A DNA stretch of 64,000 bases from Erysipelotrichaceae bacterium. Lineage in GTDB: Bacteria > Bacillota_I > Bacilli_A > Erysipelotrichales > Erysipelotrichaceae. This document shows positions 1 to 7,840 of this stretch, piece after piece (positions within the stretch are counted from its first letter, which is position 1; the number at the start of each line of letters is the position of its first letter). The translations under genes were made by a program, and so were the position numbers. The notes beneath the pieces were generated by a model that was not told where the DNA came from, did not search any database, and saw only the letters and a program-made list of their open reading frames with translations. The DNA is taken from positions 17,207 to 81,206 of the forward strand of contig SVBJ01000007.1 in the NCBI GenBank assembly GCA_015058955.1. Direction: 5' to 3'.

Positions 1-46
1 CAAGCATCAGTCAGCCGAAGAGATTGGAGGTGCATTAAATGACTGA
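1..46 (+). CDS. 3' end of a nucleoside ABC transporter ATP-binding protein (partial)
   Basis: Only the last 14 codons are inside the window. The frame ending at the TGA at 44-46 reads KHQSAEEIGGALND, which resembles the short tail of YufO/NupO-type ATPases that precede the two permease genes in this transporter class. It overlaps the next start by 8 bases, as expected for translationally coupled transporter genes. The assignment rests mainly on context and is tentative, because other frames also end close by. Confidence 0.45.
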   Translation, partial: KHQSAEEIGGALND

Positions 47-1151
47 GAACAAGTTCAGCAAGCTGTCAAAAAACTATAAGCTGTCAATTTCCAATCCAAA
101 GTTCTTTGACGCAGTTAAAATGTTCATTTCCATTCTGATTGCCTTAGCCATCACATTTGTCATTCTGTGTCTGGTTTCCAGTGACCCGGTCAATGCCATC
201 ATCACGATCCTGACAGGTCCGTTAACAAAGACAAGATATATCGGCGCTGTTATTGAAAGCTTCATTCCATATGCCTTTGCCGGTCTGGCAGCAGGCGTAC
301 TGTTCAGTGCCGGTGCCTTCAACCTGGGTGCTGAAGGTATCTACATCCTTTCAGGTGCAGTTGTTACAGCCATCGCCATCAATCCTGTAAGCACCAGTCC
401 AGTATTGCATCCGGTCCTGTGCTTCCTGGGTGCTATGGCATTCGGCGGAATCATGATGATTCTGCCAAGCTTCCTGAAGGCAAAGTTCGGGACCAATGAA
501 ATGGTTGTTTCCCTGATGCTTAACTCAATCTATGCCGGTATTGCCGCATATGTTGTCAGAACATTCTTGGGAACGCTGAAGAGAGGCGGAAACAGCTCAA
601 AAGACTATCTGGCTACTGCCAGGATCGGCTATCTGTATGAGCCATTAAGAATTTCAGCCTGCTTCATCGTCCTGATCGCCGTAACGATCATCCTGTATCT
701 GGTCATGAAGAAGAGCAGACTTGGATATCAGATCAGACTGGCCGGAACCAACCCTAGATTTGCCGAATATTCCGGAATCAGTGCCTTCAAGCTGGCCATT
801 TCCACAGCCGCAATCGCCGGTGTTCTCTCCGGCATGGGAGCTGCCACAGCCCTGCTGACGCAGACCTCATTCTACACACCTTCACAGTCCCTGGTTGGCA
901 TAGGCTTCTCCGGAATGCTGCTGTCAATGTTAGGACGTAACAATCCGATAGGAATCATTATTGCCGCATTCATGATCAAGTATCTTGAACAGGGTACTGC
1001 GATCCTGTACTTCGTTGACAAGTCAGTTCCTTCCGAAATCGTTGCCGTTGTTGAAGGTATTGTTATCATGCTTATTTCTTCTCAGCACTTCTTAAGGAAG
1101 TTCAGAGAAAAACAGTTATTAAAGGAGGGCTTAGAGGAACATGTGGAGTAG
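39..1151 (+). CDS. Nucleoside ABC transporter permease, first subunit (NupP/YufP-like)
   Basis: Integral membrane permease of the branched-chain amino acid/simple-sugar superfamily (BPD_transp_2), in the subgroup that imports nucleosides with a BmpA-type lipoprotein. The 370-residue protein has about eight to ten hydrophobic segments, with the family's N-terminal pattern 'FAGLAAGVLFSAGAFNLGAEG' split over residues 80-100 and the cytoplasmic coupling loop GYQIRLAGTNPRFAEYSGI near 230-250. A GGAGGTG ribosome binding site lies 7 bases before the ATG. It is followed by a second permease with an 11-base overlap and by a nucleoside hydrolase, which supports nucleosides as substrate. The binding protein and ATPase should lie upstream of the window. 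Confidence 0.88.
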   Translation: MTENKFSKLSKNYKLSISNPKFFDAVKMFISILIALAITFVILCLVSSDPVNAIITILTGPLTKTRYIGAVIESFIPYAFAGLAAGVLFSAGAFNLGAEGIYILSGAVVTAIAINPVSTSPVLHPVLCFLGAMAFGGIMMILPSFLKAKFGTNEMVVSLMLNSIYAGIAAYVVRTFLGTLKRGGNSSKDYLATARIGYLYEPLRISACFIVLIAVTIILYLVMKKSRLGYQIRLAGTNPRFAEYSGISAFKLAISTAAIAGVLSGMGAATALLTQTSFYTPSQSLVGIGFSGMLLSMLGRNNPIGIIIAAFMIKYLEQGTAILYFVDKSVPSEIVAVVEGIVIMLISSQHFLRKFREKQLLKEGLEEHVE

Positions 1152-2079
1152 TGTATTTTCAACCCTGTTTACAATGAGATTCCTGCAGGCGATCATCCGT
1201 CTTGCCACACCTATCGTATTTGCTGCCTTAGGTGCCTTTACAGCCGCAAGTACCGGTATCGGAAACATCGCTATTGAATCCATCATGACATTCTCGGCAC
1301 TGGCCGGTGTTCTGGGCAGCTATCTGTTCAACAATGCCTGGCTCGGTGTTATCTGCGGTCTTGCCATTGGTATTCTGACTGCATTGCTGATCACCTTCTT
1401 CTCCATGAAGCTGGGTGCTGATGCCTTCCTGATCATGATCGCGCTGAATACGTTTGCTGATTCAGTTGCCATCTTCATTCTTTATCAGCTTACTGGTGAT
1501 AAGGGAACAACTGCTTCTCTTGCCACACCGATCCTGTATACTCTGGACATACCGATAATTAAGGACATACCTATCCTCGGTGAGATCCTTTCCGGTCAGT
1601 ACATCCTGACATACATCTGCTGGCTGCTGGTAATCATCATGTTCATTGTTATCTACAAGACCCCGTTGGGAATGAGAATGAGAGCATGCGGCCTGAACGC
1701 TGATGCTGCCAAGACTGCCGGTATCAATGTTGAAAGACTGCAGGTACTGTCACTGGTATTATCAGGTGTCTTCGCTGCCTTAGGCGGTGTATATCTGTCA
1801 CTGAACTATCTGAAGATCTTCTCCAAGGGAATGGTCTCCGGTCAGGGGTGGATGGGCGTTGCTGCCAACGGTATCTCCAACGGAAATTACTGGACACTGA
1901 TTCTCTCAGGTGTGATCTTCGCTGTCTTCAGAGCTGTATCCATTATCTTCAGCTCCAACAGTGCATTCCCGACAGACCTGGTAGGTGCAATTCCATACTT
2001 CTCAGTCTTCGTCATCCTGACTGCAGCATCAATCATCAATTACTACCGCATCAAGCGTGGTAAGATTGAGGAACATTAA
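1141..2079 (+). CDS. Nucleoside ABC transporter permease, second subunit (NupQ/YufQ-like)
   Basis: Second membrane subunit of the nucleoside importer, 312 residues, almost entirely hydrophobic with about eight to ten transmembrane segments. The coupling-loop signature GMRMRACGLNADAAKTAGI near residues 175-195 matches the family pattern (G..MRACG.N..AA...GI). The ATG lies inside the end of the first permease gene (11-base overlap) and is preceded by AGGAGGG, so the pair is probably translationally coupled. Its own stop codon overlaps the ATG of the nucleoside hydrolase by one base, giving a tight uptake-plus-cleavage operon. Confidence 0.88.
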   Translation: MWSSVFSTLFTMRFLQAIIRLATPIVFAALGAFTAASTGIGNIAIESIMTFSALAGVLGSYLFNNAWLGVICGLAIGILTALLITFFSMKLGADAFLIMIALNTFADSVAIFILYQLTGDKGTTASLATPILYTLDIPIIKDIPILGEILSGQYILTYICWLLVIIMFIVIYKTPLGMRMRACGLNADAAKTAGINVERLQVLSLVLSGVFAALGGVYLSLNYLKIFSKGMVSGQGWMGVAANGISNGNYWTLILSGVIFAVFRAVSIIFSSNSAFPTDLVGAIPYFSVFVILTAASIINYYRIKRGKIEEH

Positions 2080-3017
2080 TGCGTAACATCATTATTGACT
2101 GCGATCCGGGACACGATGACGTCATAGCATTCCTGGTAGCTTTGGCCAATCAGGAAGAGCTGAATATTCTGGGTATTACGACTGTTGCCGGCAATCAGAC
2201 ACTGACAAAGGTCACAAATAACATTCTGAAAGTCCAGGATTATCTGGGTGTTCATATCCCGGTATCAATGGGTTATTCAACACCGCTGGTAAAGGAACTG
2301 GATGTCCAGCCGCAGGCACACGGTGCTACCGGCATGGATGGTCCGCAGATCCCGGAACCTCATTCAAAGCCAACAGGCATGCATGCCATTGAGTTCATGA
2401 AGAAGACTCTTATGGAAGCAGAAGATAAGGTTACGATGGTCTGCATCGGACCTCTGACCAACATGGGCCTGTTCTTAAAGACCTATCCTGAATTACGGGA
2501 AAAGATCGACTGCATTGCCATCATGGGCGGGGGTATAAACAGAGGCAACACTCTGATAAAGGCTGAGTTTAACATCTATCATGATCCGGACGCTGCCAAG
2601 ATCGTCTTTGACTCAGGTATCAAGGTCGTCATGGCTCCATTGGAAGTCTGCTACGCTGCCAGCATTCTGTTAACTGAAACAGAGAAGTTCGCTGAAGGTG
2701 GCAAGGTATCACGTTTCGTTTATGACCTGATGAAGTTCTATCAGGGTTATGCCATCAGAAACGGCTGGGACAGAACAGCAATCTTCGACGCTGTTCCGGT
2801 CACCTGGCTTATTCATCCGGAATTCTTCACTGCTGAAGAATACGAGGTGTACATTGAAACCGATGGCAGATACTGCCGCGGGATGACCGTAGTTGATACC
2901 AGAGGCTACAAGGGTGAACTGAAGAACCCTAAGACCGTACTGGTTGATGCTGACAGAGAGAAGTTCATTGAATTTCTGTTCAAATGCATTAACAAGCTGG
3001 ACAGAATTTACGCTTAG
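2079..3017 (+). CDS. Nucleoside hydrolase (IunH/RihA family)
   Basis: Hydrolyses the N-glycosidic bond of ribonucleosides to give ribose and a free base in the cytoplasm. The calcium-binding N-terminal motif is clear (DCDPGHDD at residues 7-14), followed by the family block GPLTNMGL near 127 and MGGG near 149. Length (312 residues) is normal for the family. The substrate-side block reads MAPLEVCYA, where many inosine-uridine hydrolases have a GLDVTH-type motif, so base specificity cannot be read with confidence. Translation starts at an ATG overlapping the permease stop, so it is co-expressed with the importer. A terminator follows at 3023-3052. Confidence 0.93.
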   Translation: MRNIIIDCDPGHDDVIAFLVALANQEELNILGITTVAGNQTLTKVTNNILKVQDYLGVHIPVSMGYSTPLVKELDVQPQAHGATGMDGPQIPEPHSKPTGMHAIEFMKKTLMEAEDKVTMVCIGPLTNMGLFLKTYPELREKIDCIAIMGGGINRGNTLIKAEFNIYHDPDAAKIVFDSGIKVVMAPLEVCYAASILLTETEKFAEGGKVSRFVYDLMKFYQGYAIRNGWDRTAIFDAVPVTWLIHPEFFTAEEYEVYIETDGRYCRGMTVVDTRGYKGELKNPKTVLVDADREKFIEFLFKCINKLDRIYA

Positions 3018-3019
3018 AA

Positions 3020-3052
3020 AATACAGACAGGTTCATTCCTGTCTGTTTTTCT
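3020..3052 (+). terminator. Rho-independent terminator after the nucleoside hydrolase
   Basis: A perfect 9-bp stem (ACAGACAGG at 3023-3031 with CCTGTCTGT at 3038-3046), 6-base loop, then a T run. It ends the nucleoside operon. A TATACT -10-like hexamer follows at 3065-3070, giving the next gene its own promoter. Confidence 0.88.
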
Positions 3053-3090
3053 TTGTCACTGTAGTATACTGAAGACAGGAGAACAGAAAT

Positions 3091-3954
3091 ATGAGAGTAA
3101 TGGTTACCGGTGCATCCGGTCTCCTTGGTGAGGAGATTGCGGATCATTTTGAAGCGAAAGGTCATGAAGTCATCAGACTGAAGGGCAGAAAGCAGCTGGA
3201 TCTCAGAGATCTGGAAGCTGTAATGCATTTTGTTGAAGACACTCATCCAGATGCAATTGTACATGCAGCGGCAATAAAGAACGTTGATGAAGCGGAAAAA
3301 GATCCTGAGGGAACATATCTTACAAATACAGTGGCAACCAGAAACGTTGCCATGGCAGCCGGAAAATGTGGGGCAAAAATGGTCTACATCAGTACTGATG
3401 CGGTTTTTGATGGTGAAAAGGAGAACGTGTATCACGAATTCGATCCGGTCGGACCGATCAATGTGTACGGTGCCAGCAAGCTTGCGGGTGAACAGGCAGT
3501 AAAGGAACTGTGTGAGCGTCATTTCATTGTCAGAACAGGCCTGCTGTTTGGACTGAAAGGAAGACGGGAAACCAACATGGTCCGTGGCCTGTTTGCCAGA
3601 TGGGCGAAAGGGGAAGTGATTCCGGCTGCCGTAAATCAGAGATGCTCCAATACCTATACGCGGGATCTGTCCAGAGCCATTGAGATAATGGCCAATACCG
3701 AATACTATGGCACTTACCATATCTGCAATAATGGCCGGGCTTCCCGATATGAGTTCTATTTAAAACTGTGTACCATGGCCGGATATTCACCTGATCAGGT
3801 GCAGCCTGCCCAGGCTTCTGCCATCAGATATGCCCGCAGGCATAAGAATACAGCGATGATCTCACTTTTGTATAAAGATACATTTAAAGATGAAATGAGT
3901 GACTGGGAAGATGCCGTCAGCCGTTTCATGGAAGAATATAAGAAGGAGAATTAA
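3091..3954 (+). CDS. SDR-family sugar nucleotide reductase, dTDP-4-dehydrorhamnose reductase-like
   Basis: Extended short-chain dehydrogenase of the RmlD_sub_bind type (287 residues), a cytoplasmic NAD(P)-dependent enzyme that reduces a keto-sugar nucleotide. The Rossmann loop GASGLLGEEI is at residues 7-16. The HAAAIKNVDEAE region near 53 matches the RmlD block H.AA.T.VD.AE. The catalytic YGASKLAGE (Tyr-x3-Lys) lies near 127-135. No rml or other cell-wall sugar genes are adjacent, so the substrate is unknown; it could equally be an NAD(P)-binding protein of methionine adenosyltransferase II beta type. It has its own promoter (TATACT at 3065) and AGGAGA ribosome binding site, and sits 1 base before the epimerase gene. 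Confidence 0.8.
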   Translation: MRVMVTGASGLLGEEIADHFEAKGHEVIRLKGRKQLDLRDLEAVMHFVEDTHPDAIVHAAAIKNVDEAEKDPEGTYLTNTVATRNVAMAAGKCGAKMVYISTDAVFDGEKENVYHEFDPVGPINVYGASKLAGEQAVKELCERHFIVRTGLLFGLKGRRETNMVRGLFARWAKGEVIPAAVNQRCSNTYTRDLSRAIEIMANTEYYGTYHICNNGRASRYEFYLKLCTMAGYSPDQVQPAQASAIRYARRHKNTAMISLLYKDTFKDEMSDWEDAVSRFMEEYKKEN

Positions 3955-3955
3955 C

Positions 3956-4633
3956 ATGAAGAAAATCAAGTTTTATGCTTCGATCTGGGCGCTGGACCCA
4001 AGAGAAATTATGGACTATGTCAGAGCCTTTGAAGAGACAAAGACCGATGGTCTGCACTTTGACATCATGGACGGTCATTACGTTCCTAATCTGGCGATGG
4101 GGACTGATGAAGCCAAGCTGTGGCACTCTCTGACCGACATTCCGCTGGATGTGCACTGCATGGCTTATAATCCGGAAAGAATACTTGAATACTATGAATT
4201 AAGAGAAGGGGACCGCGTCAGTTTTCATCCGGAAACCTGTGCCCAGCCTTACCGTCTGCTGCAGAATCTGAAAAAGAAGGGGCTGAAGGCCGGATACGCC
4301 TTAAGTCCGAGCATTTCCCTGGAGTATGTCCGTGAAGCTCTGCCGGTTCTGGATTTTGTTAACTTCCTTTCCATCAACCCGGGATTCTTCGGACAGCCAA
4401 TGGTACCTAATGCCATTGAAAAACTGGAAAGGCTGGTGGAGATCTGCTCTCATGCTGATCACAAGATTGAGATAACGGTAGACGGAAGCATCATTCCGGA
4501 ACATGGAAAACTGTATGTCCGGGCTGGGGCTGATTCAATGGTTGCCGGTCCTTCAACCTTGGAAAAGGGTGGCCCGTCAAAGTATGCCGAGAACATGATC
4601 AATTACTGCCGTGAAGTGGGAATTGAGCATTAA
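3956..4633 (+). CDS. Ribulose-phosphate 3-epimerase family protein (pentulose/allulose-6-phosphate epimerase)
   Basis: TIM-barrel epimerase, 225 residues from the ATG at 3956, which has AAGGAG 9 bases upstream. A longer in-frame start at 3899 would run deep into the previous gene and is rejected. Family residues are visible: HFDIMDGHYVPN near 32-43 (metal His and catalytic Asp), LDVHCM near 63-68 (metal His), INPGFFGQ near 139-146 and TVDGS near 173-177 (second catalytic Asp). The sequence diverges from housekeeping Rpe (YASIWALD instead of PSILSAD at the N-terminus), so it may act on D-allulose-6-phosphate or a related ketose. Next to the nucleoside genes, a role in routing ribose-derived sugars is possible but not shown. 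Confidence 0.82.
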   Translation: MKKIKFYASIWALDPREIMDYVRAFEETKTDGLHFDIMDGHYVPNLAMGTDEAKLWHSLTDIPLDVHCMAYNPERILEYYELREGDRVSFHPETCAQPYRLLQNLKKKGLKAGYALSPSISLEYVREALPVLDFVNFLSINPGFFGQPMVPNAIEKLERLVEICSHADHKIEITVDGSIIPEHGKLYVRAGADSMVAGPSTLEKGGPSKYAENMINYCREVGIEH

Positions 4634-4685
4634 GACAGCGTAAAACCCGGTCGGAAAGGTATTTTATAAAAATAATTTTACTTTA

Positions 4686-4700
4686 GGAAAACGTTTTTTC
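4686..4700. promoter_or_regulatory. LacI/CcpA-family-type operator upstream of the maltodextrin lipoprotein gene
   Basis: The palindrome AAAACGTTTT with central CG (4688-4697), flanked by GG and TTC, is typical of operators bound by LacI-family repressors such as MalR or CcpA. It lies directly upstream of the -35-like hexamer of the lipoprotein gene. The same 10-base core recurs at 11068-11077 before the msmK-like gene. No LacI-family gene is in the window, so the regulator is inferred. Confidence 0.6.
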
Positions 4701-4728
4701 TTAACATGTGAAATATTTGTGATATTAT
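4701..4728 (+). promoter_or_regulatory. Putative promoter of the starch-binding lipoprotein gene
   Basis: TTAACA at 4701-4706 and TATTAT at 4723-4728, 16 bases apart, in an AT-rich stretch 50 bases before the start codon. An adjacent operator-like palindrome lies just upstream. The strong AAGGAGAG ribosome binding site is at 4762-4769. Confidence 0.5.
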
Positions 4729-4777
4729 AAAGTTGAAACAAAGTTTTCTAAAACAAATTAAGAAGGAGAGATAGGAA

Positions 4778-5740
4778 ATGAAAAAATTTTTAGTTGCTTT
4801 ATTATCAGTAATGATGGTACTGTCAATGGCCGCTTGCGGTAAGCCAGCACCAAAGCCTTTAGCTGATGATACTCATGCAGCATGGGTTGCTCATGGTCAG
4901 TATTTATTAGCTGATGGAACTCAGAATGGATGGAACGGTAAGGATACCGCATTATATGAAGCATCAGCCTTAAAGGCAATTGCTCTTGAAGATGTCAAGA
5001 CAATCAACGAAGCTTTATATAACACTCTTTCCAGCAAGGAAATCAAATATCTGTATACTATCGATATAGTATTAGGTGTAAACGATGCCGGTTGGACTAC
5101 AAACGCTCTGATCGACGGCAAGCTGTACAGAGTAAACGGCTCTAATGCCTTCAAGGTTGCTCAGTGCTCAGTAGACGTTGATGGCGATACCAAGGTATAT
5201 GCAGAAGACCAGTGGATCTCTGACCCTAAGACAGCTCATGCTGAATCATTAACACCTGATACATTATTCATGCCTGTATGGCAGGAAGAAAACGATGAAT
5301 ACGGTTTCTCATGGGCCAGCAACCCTGCATGCATCGGTGTTCCGGGTCTGTATACTCTGGTCATCGCTCAGTATACTTCAGTTTCATCTGCTTCAACTCC
5401 AGGCTATGGCATCGGCTTAGTTCTGAAGGAAGCAAGAGATGGACAGGCTCAGGAACTGATCGTTGAATTTGTTCCATCTGAACATCAGTTCGGTGTTGTC
5501 GGCTCAATGACTGAATGGGGCGGCAAGGAAGACTTCCCAATGACAGCTGGCGAAAACAACAGCTGGAGTGCTGAAGTTGAATTAAAGGCCGGCGATGAAT
5601 TCAAGGTACGTGCTGACAGCGCATGGGACAACAACTGGGGTGCTGCAGATGGCTCTAACTTAGTAGCTGCTGAAGATGGCACTTATGTTGTAACAATTAC
5701 CTTTGGTGATGAAGTAGTCGTTTCTGCTGAAAAGAAATAA
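4778..5740 (+). CDS. Starch-binding-like surface lipoprotein
   Basis: A 320-residue exported lipoprotein: Lys-rich start, hydrophobic segment and lipobox LSMAAC with the acylated Cys at residue 20. Residues about 30-225 form a domain I do not recognise by name. The last about 90 residues (beginning VEFVPSEHQFGVVGSMTEWGG) look like an E-set/starch-binding module of the SusE/SusF or CBM26 kind, with Trp-rich segments such as WDNNWGAADG. Located immediately before amylase and pullulanase lipoproteins, it probably holds starch or maltodextrin at the cell surface. A terminator directly after it suggests it is made in excess over the enzymes. Carbohydrate binding is inference from context and pattern. 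Confidence 0.7.
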   Translation: MKKFLVALLSVMMVLSMAACGKPAPKPLADDTHAAWVAHGQYLLADGTQNGWNGKDTALYEASALKAIALEDVKTINEALYNTLSSKEIKYLYTIDIVLGVNDAGWTTNALIDGKLYRVNGSNAFKVAQCSVDVDGDTKVYAEDQWISDPKTAHAESLTPDTLFMPVWQEENDEYGFSWASNPACIGVPGLYTLVIAQYTSVSSASTPGYGIGLVLKEARDGQAQELIVEFVPSEHQFGVVGSMTEWGGKEDFPMTAGENNSWSAEVELKAGDEFKVRADSAWDNNWGAADGSNLVAAEDGTYVVTITFGDEVVVSAEKK

Positions 5741-5763
5741 TTCAAATACCTAACCTTAAATGA

Positions 5764-5795
5764 CAGGGCTTCTCATTATGTGAAGCCCTTTCTTG
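5764..5795 (+). terminator. Terminator between the lipoprotein and amylase genes
   Basis: A 7-bp stem GGGCTTC (5766-5772) with GAAGCCC (5782-5788), 8-base loop and T-rich tail. I see no convincing promoter between it and the amylase start, so it may attenuate, not block, transcription, giving more lipoprotein than enzyme mRNA. Confidence 0.75.
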
Positions 5796-5838
5796 TAATT
5801 GTCCCCCGGAAATAATGATCCGGAAGGAGGAAAGAACC

Positions 5839-7827
5839 ATGAAAAAACTATTGTGTTTAATGATGGCAGTACTGTTAGCCTGCAGTTTTACCGCCTGCAG
5901 GGATAACAAGCCATCACAATATCAGGATTTTGCGGATAACTATACCGACAGACTGCCGGATAATGCCGAGGATGGCCTGACTCTTCATGCCTTTAACTGG
6001 ACTTATAATCAGATCCGTGAAAACCTGGAGAACATAGCCAATGCCGGTTTCAAGAATGTTCTGACCATGCCGGTACAGCAGCCTAAAAGCGGCGGTTCAG
6101 CCTGGTGGGCTTTCTATCAGCCGTTAAGCTTCTCCATAGGTGACAAGTCATCATTGGGCAGCAAGGATGATCTGGTAGCTCTCTGCCGGGAAGCAGAAAA
6201 GTATAATATATGCATTCTGGCTGACATTGTCGCCAACCACATGGCTACTACCGATGATGAAGGAAAGGAAGAAGACGGTACGCCAACCGTCATGGCAGCG
6301 GTAGCTGATTATGAGCCGGTTCTCTATGCCAACCGCAATGAGGATACCGACGGCAACGGCGTGACCTTCCACCATAATAAGAACGCGAAGGGCAGCGGAG
6401 CCGAAACGCAGTATTATCCTTACGGAAACCTGCCTGACCTGAATACCGCCAATCCATATGTCCAGGGCAGAATTCTTTCGCTGCTGGAAGAATGCATTGA
6501 TGCCGGAATCGACGGATTCCGTTTTGATGCCGCCAAGCATATCGAAACTTCCCAGGACCCTGACTATGCCAGTGATTTCTGGGAAAATACGGTCGGCAAG
6601 GCAAAGGAATATTATAAGAAGAAAACCGGGAAAAACCTGTATGTATACGGAGAGATCCTGAATTCTCCGGCAAACAGACCGCTGTCATACTATACTTCAA
6701 TGATGCTGGTAACTGATGATGGCTTTGCTTCTCAATATAAGAGTGCCGTATCCAAAAAGGATCCCAATATGATACTTAATGCCACTCTTAAGGTCGATGA
6801 TGCTACCAAACTGATTGCCTGGGTGGAAAGCCATGACGAATATGTCAGTTCCAATACCCATTACACTCCGATCAGAATAGCCAAGTACTGGGCAGTCATC
6901 GCTGCCAAGAAAGGGTTAGGCGGACTGTATCTGGCCCGTCCGACTGACGGTCTGGAAGTCGGCAAGATCGGCTCCTACGCTTATGAAAGTGAGCGGGTAG
7001 CGGTATCCAACCGATTCCATAACCGTTTTTATGATGCTGAAAGTTATGAATCAGTCGATGGAACATGCTACGTTGTTGAAAAGATAGGTAATAATGATCA
7101 GGGAGTTCTGATCATAAATCTCGGAGATATTACACCTCAGAAAACAGTTGAGGTTGCAGTACCACATATGGAAAGCGGTAACTATTATGATGCTCTGACC
7201 GGCAACAAGGTCGTTGTTGACAAAGGCGTTGCCAAAGTCATGTTTGATTCCAATGGTGTAGCAGTCATTACCAGAAGCAGGGACATTCATCCGCAGCTGA
7301 CCATCTCAGAACGTGACTGTTCATTTACCGATGATCTGGAAGTTACGATGAATGCCAAAAACTATGATGAGGGCTACTACTGGTTCAACAATGACAAGGC
7401 CGGCAAGACTGACATCAGCGCTGAGACCACGCTCCACATGAAGGATCATGTGTCTGACAGCAAGGTTGATCTGCATGTCTATCTGCGCAAGGGTATCAAT
7501 GTCTTTGAACAGACCTTCACTTATAAGAAGATGGAAACCGTTGAAGGAAGATTCAATGTTCTCAATCTTGACCCGTCATATCTCAATGGCGACTATGAGC
7601 TCTACATCTGGAGCTGGCTGCCGGGTAAATGGAGCAAGGACTATGAAATCAGAGACGGCGTAATGCTGGTTGATACTACCGGCATGACAGGTTTCCTGAT
7701 CGCCATTTTCCCGAAGGGTTATGAAATAACGAATTTAAACGAATGGGATTCCAATGTCATCAAGCAGTCAGCGGACATCAAGGATGATGTATTGCGCAGC
7801 GGTTTTGTCGACATGAGCGGATTCTAA
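5839..7827 (+). CDS. Alpha-amylase, GH13 family, lipoprotein
   Basis: Hydrolyses internal alpha-1,4 bonds of starch on the outer face of the membrane. The start at 5839 (GGAAGGAGG 10 bases upstream) gives a signal peptide with lipobox SFTAC (Cys near residue 19); an upstream ATG at 5815 would put the ribosome binding site inside the gene. All four GH13 regions are visible: DIVANH near 129-134, GFRFDAAKH near 226-234 (nucleophile Asp), GEIL with Glu near 272, and ESHDE near 330-334. The C-terminal part after about residue 430 holds beta-rich modules, including an Ig/starch-binding-like region with YYWFNNDKAG and a final part with LYIWSWLPGKW. At 662 residues it is longer than a minimal amylase. 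It is followed 13 bases later by pullulanase. Confidence 0.93.
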   Translation: MKKLLCLMMAVLLACSFTACRDNKPSQYQDFADNYTDRLPDNAEDGLTLHAFNWTYNQIRENLENIANAGFKNVLTMPVQQPKSGGSAWWAFYQPLSFSIGDKSSLGSKDDLVALCREAEKYNICILADIVANHMATTDDEGKEEDGTPTVMAAVADYEPVLYANRNEDTDGNGVTFHHNKNAKGSGAETQYYPYGNLPDLNTANPYVQGRILSLLEECIDAGIDGFRFDAAKHIETSQDPDYASDFWENTVGKAKEYYKKKTGKNLYVYGEILNSPANRPLSYYTSMMLVTDDGFASQYKSAVSKKDPNMILNATLKVDDATKLIAWVESHDEYVSSNTHYTPIRIAKYWAVIAAKKGLGGLYLARPTDGLEVGKIGSYAYESERVAVSNRFHNRFYDAESYESVDGTCYVVEKIGNNDQGVLIINLGDITPQKTVEVAVPHMESGNYYDALTGNKVVVDKGVAKVMFDSNGVAVITRSRDIHPQLTISERDCSFTDDLEVTMNAKNYDEGYYWFNNDKAGKTDISAETTLHMKDHVSDSKVDLHVYLRKGINVFEQTFTYKKMETVEGRFNVLNLDPSYLNGDYELYIWSWLPGKWSKDYEIRDGVMLVDTTGMTGFLIAIFPKGYEITNLNEWDSNVIKQSADIKDDVLRSGFVDMSGF

Positions 7828-7840
7828 AAAGGAGGAGAAG

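Noticed and set aside
2989..3720. A 243-codon open frame on the minus strand
   Set aside because: It lies opposite the well-supported SDR gene, encodes no recognisable motif and has no ribosome binding site; it is a shadow frame.
4707..4722. Rex-like operator (TGTGAAATATTTGTGA) before the starch lipoprotein gene
   Set aside because: The halves are not a proper inverted repeat, so the match to the Rex consensus is superficial.
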